Source: Burkholderia pyrrocinia (lineage in GTDB: Bacteria > Pseudomonadota > Gammaproteobacteria > Burkholderiales > Burkholderiaceae). From it: 64,000 bases of DNA. Each line of letters begins with the position of its first letter. The stretch's first letter is position 1. The DNA lies in NCBI RefSeq assembly GCF_001028665.1, contig NZ_CP011504.1, forward strand, positions 248,001-312,000. The letters are read 5' to 3'. The notes beneath the pieces are model-generated. The model had not been told where the DNA came from and ran no database searches. It saw nothing but the letters and a program-made list of their open reading frames with translations. Shown here piece by piece: positions 1 through 8,180 of this stretch. The translations under genes and the position numbers were made by a program.

Positions 1-1090
1 CGCCGCGGCGATGCTGCCCAATTCGCTCGCGCTGCTCAACGACGCGTGCCGGCACGACCCGCACCTGCGTGCGCGGGCCGTCGGCTGGTGGACGGCCGCC
101 GGCTCGATCTCGATCGCGGCCGGCCCGGTCGTCGGCGGCCTGCTGATCGCGGCGTGGGGCTGGCGCGGCATCTTCCTCGTGAACCTGCCGCTGTGCGCGG
201 CGGGGCTCGCGGCCGCGTTCGCGTGGGTACCCGCACGCCGTGAGGTAGCCGCGCGCACCCGCTCCATCCGCGCGCTCGACCTGCGCGGCCAGCTCATCGC
301 GATCGCGATGCTGACCGCGCTGACCGGCGCCGTGATCGAATGGCGGCCACTCGGCTTCGCGCACCCGGTCGTCGCCGGCGGCTTCGCGCTGGCGGCGCTC
401 GCCGCGCTCGCGTTCGTCGCGGTCGAGTCGCGCACGGCCACGCCGATGCTGCCGCTGTCGCTGTTTCGCCATCGCACGTTCAGCGCGGCCGTGCTGTTCG
501 GGATCTGCGTGAACCTCACGTACTACGGCACCGTGTTCGTGCTCGCGCTGTACCTGCAGCGCGCGCGCGGCGAATCGGCGTTGCAGGCGGGCCTCGCGTT
601 CCTGCCGCTGACGGGCGGCTTCCTGCTGTCGAATCTCGCGAGCGGCCGGGTCGTCGCGCGTCACGGCCCGCGCGTGCCGATGATCGCGGGCGCGCTCGTC
701 GCCGCGCTCGGCTACGGGTCGCTGCATTTCGTCGATGCGTCGACGCCGCTGGCCGTGCTGCTGGTGCCGTTCCTGCTGATTCCGTTGGGAATGGGTTTCG
801 CGGTACCGGCGATGACGACGGCCGTGCTCGCGTCGGTCGCGCCCGAGCGGGCCGGGATCGCGTCGGCCGTGCTGAATACCGCGCGGCAGGCCGGCGGCGC
901 GATGGGCGTCGCCGCGTTCGGCGCGCTCGCGGGCGGCGGCGGTGCGTGGCAGGTCGTCGACGGGTTGCGGATCGAAACGGCCGTGTCGGTCGCGCTGCTG
1001 GTCATCGCCGCGCTGCTCGCAACGCTGGTCCGGCCCGATGCGCATCGCGGCGCATCGCCCGCGGGTCGGGCGGTGCCGGCCGTCGACTGA
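1..1090 (+). CDS. DHA2-type MFS multidrug exporter, 5' end cut off by the window
   Basis: Inner-membrane proton-driven efflux protein of the major facilitator superfamily. The reading frame is open from base 2, with no ribosome binding site near the ATG at 11, so the real start lies outside the window. About 360 C-terminal residues are present. They begin near a conserved helix segment with GWWTAAGSISIAAGPVVGG and GWRGIFLVNLP, which resemble the antiporter motif C region and following loop of 14-helix DHA2 (EmrB/QacA-like) transporters. About ten hydrophobic helices follow. A downstream HxlR regulator reads toward it. Substrate cannot be told from sequence. Confidence 0.85.
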   Translation, partial: AAAMLPNSLALLNDACRHDPHLRARAVGWWTAAGSISIAAGPVVGGLLIAAWGWRGIFLVNLPLCAAGLAAAFAWVPARREVAARTRSIRALDLRGQLIAIAMLTALTGAVIEWRPLGFAHPVVAGGFALAALAALAFVAVESRTATPMLPLSLFRHRTFSAAVLFGICVNLTYYGTVFVLALYLQRARGESALQAGLAFLPLTGGFLLSNLASGRVVARHGPRVPMIAGALVAALGYGSLHFVDASTPLAVLLVPFLLIPLGMGFAVPAMTTAVLASVAPERAGIASAVLNTARQAGGAMGVAAFGALAGGGGAWQVVDGLRIETAVSVALLVIAALLATLVRPDAHRGASPAGRAVPAVD

Positions 1091-1107
1091 CCGGGTGCGC
1101 ATGATGC

Positions 1108-1578
1108 TCACCGCCGCGTCGCGCCCGCTTCGTCGCCAACTTTCCTCACGACCGTGTCGGCCGCCTTCACGGGCCGGCCATCGTCGTGCCGCAGCGCGAG
1201 CTTGCGGATCGCGCGCCCCGTGTCGCGGTCGACCAGCACCGAATGCGGCTCGCCGCGCGCGAACAGGTTCGCCTCCCCCCACTGCCGCAGCATCACGATG
1301 ACCGGAAACAGCCCCTCGCCCTTCTTGGTCAGCGCGTACTCCTGATACGCGGTGCCGTCCGACGCCGGCACGACGTCGAACACGCCGGCGTCCACCAGCA
1401 TCCTGAGCCGGTCGGACAGGATGTTGCTCGCGACGCCGAGGCTCGCGCGGAAATCGCCGAAGCGGCGCACGCCGTCGAACGCATCGCGCACGATCAGCAA
1501 CGCCCAGCGATCGCCGACGATATCGGTTGCCCGCGCCACCGGGCACGGCGAATCCGCAAGACTCTTCTGCCTGGCCAT
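1108..1578 (-). CDS. HxlR-family transcriptional regulator
   Basis: 156-residue winged-helix regulator. The core with CPVARATDIVGDRWALLIVRD near residues 12-32 is the classic HxlR/MarR-like N-terminal helix; a GVRRFGDFRASLGVASNILS recognition region and an EYALTKKGEGL wing follow. Length fits the family (100-160 aa). I chose the ATG at 1578; a 44-residue upstream extension would run through the divergent promoter and is compositionally unlike the domain. The gene is divergent from an MFS exporter. HxlR proteins often control a neighbouring divergent gene in response to electrophiles or redox stress, so local control of that exporter is the natural inference. Confidence 0.88.
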   Translation of the reverse strand: MARQKSLADSPCPVARATDIVGDRWALLIVRDAFDGVRRFGDFRASLGVASNILSDRLRMLVDAGVFDVVPASDGTAYQEYALTKKGEGLFPVIVMLRQWGEANLFARGEPHSVLVDRDTGRAIRKLALRHDDGRPVKAADTVVRKVGDEAGATRR

Positions 1579-1659
1579 GTTCCTCTCCGCAGTCCTGCCG
1601 GCCGCCCTCGCGGCAGCACCGGCCATTCGTGCGCGGGCCCATCGCCCGCCGCACAACAG

Positions 1660-1711
1660 GTTGCATTTTAAAACTACTTTTCCTACACTCACACTGGTTT
1701 CAAATTGCAAC
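1660..1711. promoter_or_regulatory. Inverted repeat in the hxlR/MFS divergent promoter, likely HxlR operator
   Basis: Two 15-base arms at 1660-1674 (GTTGCATTTTAAAAC) and 1697-1711 (GTTTCAAATTGCAAC) match as an inverted repeat at 13 of 15 positions, with 22 bases between them. The stretch is AT-rich against a very GC-rich background. It lies 82 bases upstream of the regulator start and 20 bases upstream of the exporter start, so it probably overlaps the promoter of the exporter. HxlR proteins bind as dimers to such repeats; binding here is inferred. Confidence 0.6.
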
Positions 1712-1731
1712 TACATTGCGCGAGGAAACCC

Positions 1732-2955
1732 ATGGCGTCTTCCTGTCATTCAAGTACCGTTCCGTCGAACGCAGCGCATCCGGCCGGCGACGGCCGCCTG
1801 TCCGCGGCGAGCGTCGCATTACTGGCCGCCTGCTGTGCGGCGAGCGTCGCGAACGTCTACTACGCGCAGCCGCTGCTCGATTCGATCGCGCGGGATTTCG
1901 GCGTGTCGCAAGCCGCGGTCGGCGGCGTCATCACGGCCACGCAGCTCGGCTGCGCGCTCGCGCTGCTGTTCGTCGTGCCGCTCGGCGACCTGCTGAACCG
2001 CAAGCGGCTGATCGCCGTGCAGCTTCTGCTGCTGACGGCGGCCTGCATCGGCGTGGCGGCGGCATCGACGCGCATCGCGCTGCTGGCGGGGATGGTCGCG
2101 GTCGGGCTGCTCGGCACCGCAATGACGCAAGGGCTGATCGCGTGCTCGGCGGCGTTGGCCGGCGCCGGCGAACGCGGGCGCGTGGTGGGCGCCGCGCAGG
2201 GTGGCGTCGTGATCGGGCTGCTGGCCGCGCGCTCGCTGGCCGGCGTCGTCACCGATATCGCCGGCTGGCGCGCGGTCTATCTCGTCTCGGGTGCGCTCGC
2301 GATCGCGATGCTCGCCGTGCTGTCGCGGATGCTGCCCGACACGAACGGACCGCGCGAACGCATCGGTTACATGGCGCTGCTGCGATCGATGGTGTCGCTG
2401 CTCCGCGACGAACGCGTGCTGCGCGTGCGCGGTGCGATCGCGCTGCTGATGTTCGCGGCGTTCAGCATCTTCTGGAGCGCGCTCGTGCTGCCGCTGAGCG
2501 CACCGCCGCATTCGATGTCGCATACGCAGATCGGCGCGTTCGGCCTCGTCGGCGCACTGGGCGCGGCGGCGGCCACGCGCGCAGGCCGGCTCGCCGATCG
2601 CGGGCGGGGCGAAGCGACGACCGGCGCCGCGCTCGCACTGCTCGCGTGCTCGTGGCTGCCGCTCGCGTTCGCCAATACGTCGATTGCGCTGCTGATCGTC
2701 GGCATCGTGCTGCTCGACGTCGGCGGGCAAGCCGTCCACGTCGTCAACCAGAGCATGATTCTCGGCACGCGGCCCGACGCGCATGCGCGCCTCGTCGGCT
2801 GCTACATGCTGTTCTACTCGGCCGGCAGCGGGCTCGGTGCGATCGCATCGACGATGATGTATGCGCGCGCCGGATGGACCGGCGTCTGCGCGCTCGGCGC
2901 GGTCGTGAGCGTGGCCGCGCTCGGCGTGTGGGCCGCGACGCTCAGGCGCGCGTGA
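1732..2955 (+). CDS. MFS transporter, 12-helix drug/metabolite exporter type
   Basis: 407-residue inner-membrane transporter of the major facilitator superfamily (DHA1-like). It has about 12 hydrophobic helices; helix 1 is followed by SVANVYYAQPLLDSIARDFG and the loop 2-3 motif GDLLNRKRLI, both typical of this subgroup of small-molecule exporters. The ATG at 1732 is preferred because GAGGAAA lies 5 bases upstream; an ATG at 1705 falls inside the inverted repeat. It is divergent from the HxlR regulator gene and probably controlled by it. Substrate unknown. Confidence 0.85.
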   Translation: MASSCHSSTVPSNAAHPAGDGRLSAASVALLAACCAASVANVYYAQPLLDSIARDFGVSQAAVGGVITATQLGCALALLFVVPLGDLLNRKRLIAVQLLLLTAACIGVAAASTRIALLAGMVAVGLLGTAMTQGLIACSAALAGAGERGRVVGAAQGGVVIGLLAARSLAGVVTDIAGWRAVYLVSGALAIAMLAVLSRMLPDTNGPRERIGYMALLRSMVSLLRDERVLRVRGAIALLMFAAFSIFWSALVLPLSAPPHSMSHTQIGAFGLVGALGAAAATRAGRLADRGRGEATTGAALALLACSWLPLAFANTSIALLIVGIVLLDVGGQAVHVVNQSMILGTRPDAHARLVGCYMLFYSAGSGLGAIASTMMYARAGWTGVCALGAVVSVAALGVWAATLRRA

Positions 2956-2994
2956 CGCGTGACGCGTGCCGGCGATGCGGATCGAACGAGAAAA

Positions 2995-3022
2995 GCCGGC
3001 GCGCCCGTAACGGGCGGCCGGC
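2995..3022 (-). terminator. Probable terminator after bceK
   Basis: A hairpin (arms about 2995-3008 and 3010-3022, one bulge) lies 70 bases past the bceK stop. Four A's just left of it become a short U tract on the minus strand. A second strong palindrome, CGAACCGGCCGCGCA with its near-perfect complement (3026-3054), lies between it and bceK. Together they probably end the long leftward bce transcript and insulate it from the rightward MFS gene. Confidence 0.5.
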
Positions 3023-3092
3023 GCACGAACCGGCCGCGCATGCGCGCCGGTTCGATCTTCGGTTCGGCACGCACGGTGCGCGCCGCGGGCGC

Positions 3093-4259
3093 TCAGCCTG
3101 CCGCCTGGATCGCCTCTTCGTACACGCCGGCGACGCGCCGCGCGATCACCGCGTTGTCGAAATGATCGCGCGCATAACGCTTGCACGCGGCCTCGTCGGG
3201 CAGCGCGATCGCGCCCGACAGCGCGCCACCAAGCCCTTCCGCGATCGCGTCCGCGCCGGTCGACGGCAGCACGAGATCGCTGGACAGCCCGGCAACCGCC
3301 TCCGGCAGCCCGCCGACCGGCGTGACCAGCACGGGCGTGCCGGACGCGAGCGATTCGACGGTGATCAGCCCGAAGCCTTCGAGCGCGACCGTCGGCACGA
3401 CGCTGACCGTCGCCGCGCGGTACAGCGCCGCGAGATGATGGTCGGGCACGAAACCGAGCAGCTTCACGTTGTCCTGCAGCCCTGCCGCGTCGATGCGCTG
3501 CTGCAGCTCCTCGCCGATCTTGCCCTTGCCGGCGATCAGCAGCAGCACGTCCGGGTGACGGTGCTTGACGAGGCCGATCGCGTCGATCAGGTCCTCCAGC
3601 CCCATGCGCCGCACGAGCCGGCGCACGGCCAGCACGATCGGCCGGTCCTGCGGCAGTTGCAGCTTGTGCCGCGCCTCGGCGGGCGTGAGCGGCGTGTCGA
3701 ACTGCGCGGTATCGACGCAGCCGGGAATCACGCGCACACGCGACGGTTCGATTCCGTAGCGGTTCGTCAGGATCTGGCCGAACGCCTGCGACAGCACGAT
3801 CAGCCGCGACGAGCGCGTATAGACGGCCTGTTCGAGATAGCGCTTCGCGCGCTGCCCGAGCGACGCGGCGCCCTCGACCTGGCTTTCGTCGGCCCACGGC
3901 CCCTGGAAGTGCGACACCTGCGGAATCCCGCGCGTCACGTCGAGGCCCGGGAACGTGTACAGCGCGAAGTGCGACGAAATCACGTCCGGCCGCTCGCTGC
4001 GGATCTCCTCGCGCAATGCGCGCCGCGCGGCGAGCATCCGGCGCGCGAGCGTCTGCGACGCGGGACCGAAGCCCTGGATCGCGCCGCCCGTGTCGTCGGC
4101 GACCTTCGGCGAGCCCGCGACGAGCCCGCGCACCTCGACGCCCGCGCCCGGCAGCGCGCCGACGAGCGAGTAATACATCCGGTCGAGGCCGCCCGCACGT
4201 TCGGGGAACCAGTGCATGCCGATCTGCAACGATTTGATCGGCCGGGAAGATTGGGACAT
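3093..4259 (-). CDS. bceK: Glycosyltransferase family 4, cepacian cluster BceK
   Basis: 388-residue GT-B fold retaining glycosyltransferase, predicted to add a sugar to the lipid-linked cepacian repeat unit on the cytoplasmic face of the inner membrane. The N-terminal region has HWFPERAGGLDRMYYSLVGAL, near-typical of acceptor-side GT4 proteins; the C-terminal Glycos_transf_1 domain has VLAVRRLVRRMGLEDLIDA, LLIAGKGKIGEEL and the donor-binding segment EGFGLITVESLASGTPVL with the EX7E pair. Its ATG shares one base with the bceJ stop (TGATG), so translation is coupled. It is the last gene of the run. The gene name rests on order and family; the exact donor and linkage are not visible. Confidence 0.85.
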   Translation of the reverse strand: MSQSSRPIKSLQIGMHWFPERAGGLDRMYYSLVGALPGAGVEVRGLVAGSPKVADDTGGAIQGFGPASQTLARRMLAARRALREEIRSERPDVISSHFALYTFPGLDVTRGIPQVSHFQGPWADESQVEGAASLGQRAKRYLEQAVYTRSSRLIVLSQAFGQILTNRYGIEPSRVRVIPGCVDTAQFDTPLTPAEARHKLQLPQDRPIVLAVRRLVRRMGLEDLIDAIGLVKHRHPDVLLLIAGKGKIGEELQQRIDAAGLQDNVKLLGFVPDHHLAALYRAATVSVVPTVALEGFGLITVESLASGTPVLVTPVGGLPEAVAGLSSDLVLPSTGADAIAEGLGGALSGAIALPDEAACKRYARDHFDNAVIARRVAGVYEEAIQAAG

Positions 4260-5443
4260 CACGACTGCTCCTGCGTGACTGCATGCTCGACCCGCTCGAA
4301 AGCGGACGGCTGCGTGGGTTGGCCGATGCGCCGGTAAAGCGCGACGTACTGGGCACCCATGTGTGCCCAGCCGAAACGGGTCATCAGTTCGCGGGCCGCG
4401 TCGCCCATCGCGCGGCAGGTGTCGCGCGACGCCGCCAGCGAACCGATCGCCTGCGCGAGCGCAGCCGGATCGTCCGGATCCTCCAGCACGATCCCGCATT
4501 CGCGCGTGATGATTTCCGCGCCGCCCGCAGTGCGCGCGGTGACGACCGGCAGGCCGGCCGCCATCGCCTCGAGCAGCGACAGGCTCATCGCTTCGTAGCG
4601 CGACGGGAACACATACGCGTCGACCGAGCGCATCAGCGTCGGCATGTTCTTCACGAGACCGAGGAAATGCACGCGCGAATCGATGCCGAGCGCGCGCGCC
4701 TCGTCCGGATACGGGCTGCCCGGCAGATAGCCGGCCACCGCCAGATGGACGTTCGCCGGCAGCTTCGTCAGCGCCTTCAGCACGGTGCCGAGATTCTTGC
4801 GCGGCGTGCGCAGGTCGCCGACGAACAGCAGCAGGAACGCGTCGTCCGGCAGCTTGAACGCCGCGCGATCGGCCTGCGCGCCCGCGAACGCACTGCCGTC
4901 GACGCCGTTGTAGATCACGCTGATCTTGCGGCTGTCGATGCCGAGCGCGGCGATCTCGTCGGCCACCTTCTGCGACACGGCGGTGATCGCACGCGAACGC
5001 CGGTAGGCCCAGCGCTCGAGCGCGGTGTTCACGCGCGTATAGACGTACTGGTAAGCCGACCACATCCCCTTCGTGAGCCCGAACGGATAGTACGGGCTCC
5101 TGAACCAGCCGCCGTGCACGAAGTGCGCGGTATTCACGTCGGCCTTGATCCACGAGATGAAGCCGTTCACGTGCAGCACGTCGTACTCGCTGCGATGCGT
5201 GCGCAGCCACCACGCGCTCTTCAGCGCGAACACCTGCTGCTTGACGAGATTCGACGGCCAGAAGCGCCCGACCTTCACGGGCACCCAGCGCACGCGCGGG
5301 TCGGCCAGCAGTTCGGGCGCGACGTGCGACGCGACCAGCGTGACTTCGTAGTGCTCGGCCAGCGCCGCGCGCGCGATTTCGTAATTGACGCGGCCCTGCC
5401 CGTCGTTATGTCGCACGACATGCGTGACGATCGCGATTCTCAA
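4259..5443 (-). CDS. bceJ: Glycosyltransferase family 4, cepacian cluster BceJ (TTG start)
   Basis: 394-residue GT4 enzyme acting in assembly of the cepacian repeat unit. It opens with RIAIVTHVVRHNDGQGRVNYE and has the C-terminal donor domain: LLLFVGDLRTPRKNLGTVLKA, HLAVAGYLPGSP, and SRYEAMSLSLLEAMAAGLPVV with the EX7E motif. A longer frame upstream runs antiparallel-free through bceI but is only a shadow of that gene. The start is a TTG at 5443 that overlaps the bceI stop as TTGA, with GGAGGCGA just upstream. The rare start codon probably lowers the yield of this enzyme relative to BceI, or depends on translational coupling. Confidence 0.83.
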   Translation of the reverse strand: MRIAIVTHVVRHNDGQGRVNYEIARAALAEHYEVTLVASHVAPELLADPRVRWVPVKVGRFWPSNLVKQQVFALKSAWWLRTHRSEYDVLHVNGFISWIKADVNTAHFVHGGWFRSPYYPFGLTKGMWSAYQYVYTRVNTALERWAYRRSRAITAVSQKVADEIAALGIDSRKISVIYNGVDGSAFAGAQADRAAFKLPDDAFLLLFVGDLRTPRKNLGTVLKALTKLPANVHLAVAGYLPGSPYPDEARALGIDSRVHFLGLVKNMPTLMRSVDAYVFPSRYEAMSLSLLEAMAAGLPVVTARTAGGAEIITRECGIVLEDPDDPAALAQAIGSLAASRDTCRAMGDAARELMTRFGWAHMGAQYVALYRRIGQPTQPSAFERVEHAVTQEQS

Positions 5444-6906
5444 AGGTCGCCTCCCCGTAGACGCGCGGCGACCTGCAAGCGCTTCGACTTCTGCCAGTGC
5501 GCCGCGGAAAGTATCGAAAAAATGGCTGTAAACATCAGCAGGCCGCCCGTGCCGATCAGCGAGTTCGTGAACACGAGCATCGCGAACGTCGACAGGCACA
5601 GGCTCAGGCACGCGCCGACGAACTTGTCCTTGCGCAGCTTGAACGCCGCGCGCAGCGTGCGGCCGAACAGCATCACGACGCCGGCGAGGTACAGCAGCGT
5701 GCCGGGCCAGCCGAGCACGAACGGCACGTTCATCACGCCGCTGTCGAAGCTGCCGTACTTGCCGAGCTCGCCGCTGTCGCTCGACAGCTTCGTCGATGCG
5801 CCCGTCGCGCCCATCCCTTCGCCGGCGACGTCGGTAAACGCCGTCTGCGCGAAGGTGGCGTAGAACTTGTTGCGGTCGTCGTAGCTGCGGTCGTCCTTCA
5901 GGTTCGTGATCGACTGCAGGCGCGCGCCGAGACGATCGGCCACCGGCCCGACGGTCAGGAGCGGCACGCATAACCCGACCAGCACGACGCCGCTGATGAG
6001 GATCCGCATCCGCACGCGGTTGTTCGACTGCGCGAGCTGGATCGCGAGTGCGATCACCCAGCCGCCCCACGTCGAACGCACGAGACACAGCGCGAACGAC
6101 ACGAAACCGGCTGCGCCCGCGAACCAGCGGATCTTCTGCGGCGCCGCGAGCACGAACACCAGCGCGCCCATCATCGCGAACGCGAACGGCCCCGACGAGT
6201 TCATCGTGCTGAATACCCGCACGCCGTACGGCACCGGCTCACCCTGCGAACCCATGTCCGAGCCGATCATCCACAGCACGTCCCACTGCGGCATCACGAA
6301 ATACTGCACGACGCCGTACACGCCCATCACGAGCATGCCCCACATGAACGTGGACAGCAGCACGTCGCGGTACTCGGGATAGTCGCGCGCGTTGACCATG
6401 ATGTGAAAGCCGATCAGCACCGGATACACCCAGTTCGCGAGGTCATAAGTCGCGGCCATCACGCCGCTCGACACGATCCCGACGAGATACGCATACGCGA
6501 GCCCGAACAGCATCAGCAGCACCGGTATCCCGCGCCGCTGCGCGAGCACGCGGTAATGCCGGATCAGCCCCAGGCCGGCGATCATCGTCACCGCGAGCGG
6601 CGCGACCTGGATCAGGCTGGTCGGCGTGAACGCGCCCTTCGACCAGTCGGCGAGACGGCGCACTTCCGGGCTCAGGAACCACACCCACCACATGAAGCCG
6701 ACATAACGCGCCGGGCTCTTGAAATACAGCCAGATGCCGACCGCGATGGCCAGCACCGGAAACGCGAGCGTCAGCACCTTGCCCTGGTGAATGGCGATCA
6801 GCGCGGCGGTGAACGACCACAGCCCGGCCTGCCCGATCCAGTGCTTCGGTTCGGCAAACCAGCTGCGGTTGCGCGACGGTGCGCGTTCGGCGGCAATCGT
6901 ACTCAT
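5440..6906 (-). CDS. bceI: Exopolysaccharide polymerase-like membrane protein BceI
   Basis: 488-residue integral membrane protein with about ten to eleven hydrophobic segments and a large periplasmic loop in the second half, the layout of Wzy/O-antigen ligase-type polymerases. Visible features include LTLAFPVLAIAVGIWLYFK near residue 50 and a soluble loop around residues 315-385 (RLQSITNLKDDRSYDDRNKF). In the bce cluster this position encodes the predicted repeat-unit polymerase, which joins lipid-linked heptasaccharide units in the periplasm. It starts 10 bases after bceH ends and overlaps bceJ at TTGA. Polymerases diverge fast, so the role rests on topology and context. Confidence 0.8.
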   Translation of the reverse strand: MSTIAAERAPSRNRSWFAEPKHWIGQAGLWSFTAALIAIHQGKVLTLAFPVLAIAVGIWLYFKSPARYVGFMWWVWFLSPEVRRLADWSKGAFTPTSLIQVAPLAVTMIAGLGLIRHYRVLAQRRGIPVLLMLFGLAYAYLVGIVSSGVMAATYDLANWVYPVLIGFHIMVNARDYPEYRDVLLSTFMWGMLVMGVYGVVQYFVMPQWDVLWMIGSDMGSQGEPVPYGVRVFSTMNSSGPFAFAMMGALVFVLAAPQKIRWFAGAAGFVSFALCLVRSTWGGWVIALAIQLAQSNNRVRMRILISGVVLVGLCVPLLTVGPVADRLGARLQSITNLKDDRSYDDRNKFYATFAQTAFTDVAGEGMGATGASTKLSSDSGELGKYGSFDSGVMNVPFVLGWPGTLLYLAGVVMLFGRTLRAAFKLRKDKFVGACLSLCLSTFAMLVFTNSLIGTGGLLMFTAIFSILSAAHWQKSKRLQVAARLRGGDL

Positions 6907-6916
6907 CGATCCTCTC

Positions 6917-8053
6917 TCACCGCGACGACGGATGCGAATCCGCCAGCGGCATCGCCAGGCCCGCGGCCGCCGGCGTGCGGCGCCGGCGCAGCATGTCGCG
7001 CGTGATCCGCACGTGCTGCTCGGCGAACGCCTGCGTGGTCAGGTCGCGCTCGCGCAGGCACGCGGCGGCGGCCCGCGCGCAGCCGAGCGCCGCAACCGGG
7101 TCGGCGACGAAGCGGTCGGCGGCCTGGCGCATCGCCTGCGCGTCGAACGCCGGCACATAGGCGGCCGTATCGTGCGGGAAGTAGTCGCTGAGCCCGCCGA
7201 CGTCGGACACGATCATCGGCTTGCCGACGGCTGCCGCCTCGAGCATCACGGTGATGCCCGACGCGTGGAAGTTCGGCCGCAGCGGCACGACGATCACGTC
7301 GGCCCACGCGTACAGCTCGTGCTGCTTCGCGAGCCCCGACGCCGAGCCGATCTGCACGTTCGGCGCATGCCACTCGCGCGGCACGCGGCGTCGCGTCGCG
7401 AGCCGCACGTCGTAGCGCTCGTCGCCGCCGAACGCGGCGAGGAACGTGCGCCAGTCGCGGTCGCGGTCGTTGCCGATCGCCGCGATCCGCAGCGGCCGGT
7501 TCGGTTTCCACTGCTGCGGCTCGGTAAGCGGGAAATCCTGCGTGTTCAGCCCGTAGTAGACGAACTCGGCATCGCGCCCGAGGTAGCGGCGGCACAGGTC
7601 GGCGTTGTCGCGGGCGAGCGTGGTCAACGCATCGGCGCGCGCAAGCAGCTTGCGGTACAGCCAGCGGCGCGGGCCGCCGAAGCTGCTCCACTTGTCGAAC
7701 AGCCACACGCTCTGCGCGAGCAGCAGCGGGCGCTTGCCCTGCGCACCGGCGAACTTCAGGATCAGCGAAGCGGCGAGGTGCTCCTGCTCGGTGTGCGTCC
7801 AGATCACATCGGTGTTCAGCAGCGCGGCGCGGTTGCGCCATGCATGCACGACGTCGAAGCCGAGCGCCGCCTTTAGCGCGCGGCGCGCGAGGCTGGCGAC
7901 ACGGCTCTCGCCGCCGTCCTGCGAATACGTCAGCCGGAACTCGTCGGATTCGGCATGGTGATAACCGTACAGGCAGCCGATGTTCTCGCCTTTCCGATAG
8001 GTACGCGGATCGGCGCCGTAAAACAGGTGGACGTGAACGTTTGTTGAAGTCAT
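6917..8053 (-). CDS. bceH: Glycosyltransferase family 4, cepacian cluster BceH
   Basis: 378-residue GT4-like glycosyltransferase for the cepacian repeat unit. The N-terminal half carries VHLFYGADPRTYRKGENIG and the acceptor-side domain; the C-terminal half has LRIAAIGNDRDRDWRTFLAAF, a donor domain with ELYAWADVIVVPLRPNFHAS and TVMLEAAAVGKPMIV in the nucleotide-sugar site. The ATG at 8053 (MTSTNVHVHLF) is chosen; 20 residues of apparent upstream frame come from a dispersed intergenic repeat. The gap to bceG (127 bases) is the widest within the glycosyltransferase part of the operon and holds that repeat. Confidence 0.83.
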   Translation of the reverse strand: MTSTNVHVHLFYGADPRTYRKGENIGCLYGYHHAESDEFRLTYSQDGGESRVASLARRALKAALGFDVVHAWRNRAALLNTDVIWTHTEQEHLAASLILKFAGAQGKRPLLLAQSVWLFDKWSSFGGPRRWLYRKLLARADALTTLARDNADLCRRYLGRDAEFVYYGLNTQDFPLTEPQQWKPNRPLRIAAIGNDRDRDWRTFLAAFGGDERYDVRLATRRRVPREWHAPNVQIGSASGLAKQHELYAWADVIVVPLRPNFHASGITVMLEAAAVGKPMIVSDVGGLSDYFPHDTAAYVPAFDAQAMRQAADRFVADPVAALGCARAAAACLRERDLTTQAFAEQHVRITRDMLRRRRTPAAAGLAMPLADSHPSSR

Positions 8054-8130
8054 GTCAGCCTCCGCCGGGCCGCCCCAAGGAGGCTGACCGCCCCCTCGGG
8101 GGGCAGAGCGCAAGGCGCGCGTGGGGGTTG
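8054..8130. repeat. Dispersed palindromic intergenic repeat between bceG and bceH
   Basis: A 10-base arm GTCAGCCTCC (8054-8063) pairs perfectly with GGAGGCTGAC (8079-8088), followed by a C/G-run hairpin with CCCCCTCGGGGGG and the tail GCGCGCGTGGGGGTTG. I recognise this string type as a repeated intergenic element of Burkholderia genomes, from memory only. It abuts the bceH start codon, so the bceH leader is inside it. Possible roles are mRNA stabilisation or partial attenuation between the upstream and downstream parts of the bce transcript. Confidence 0.55.
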
Positions 8131-8180
8131 TTTCATTTCGAGCCCTCCGGGGGTTACCGCGCGCGATGCGCGCAGCCCGT

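Noticed and set aside
1527..4337. Very long overlapping frames such as 936 and 845 codons across 1.5-4.4 kb
   Set aside because: Arginine/alanine-rich translations opposite or across well-supported genes; a normal by-product of high GC at third positions.
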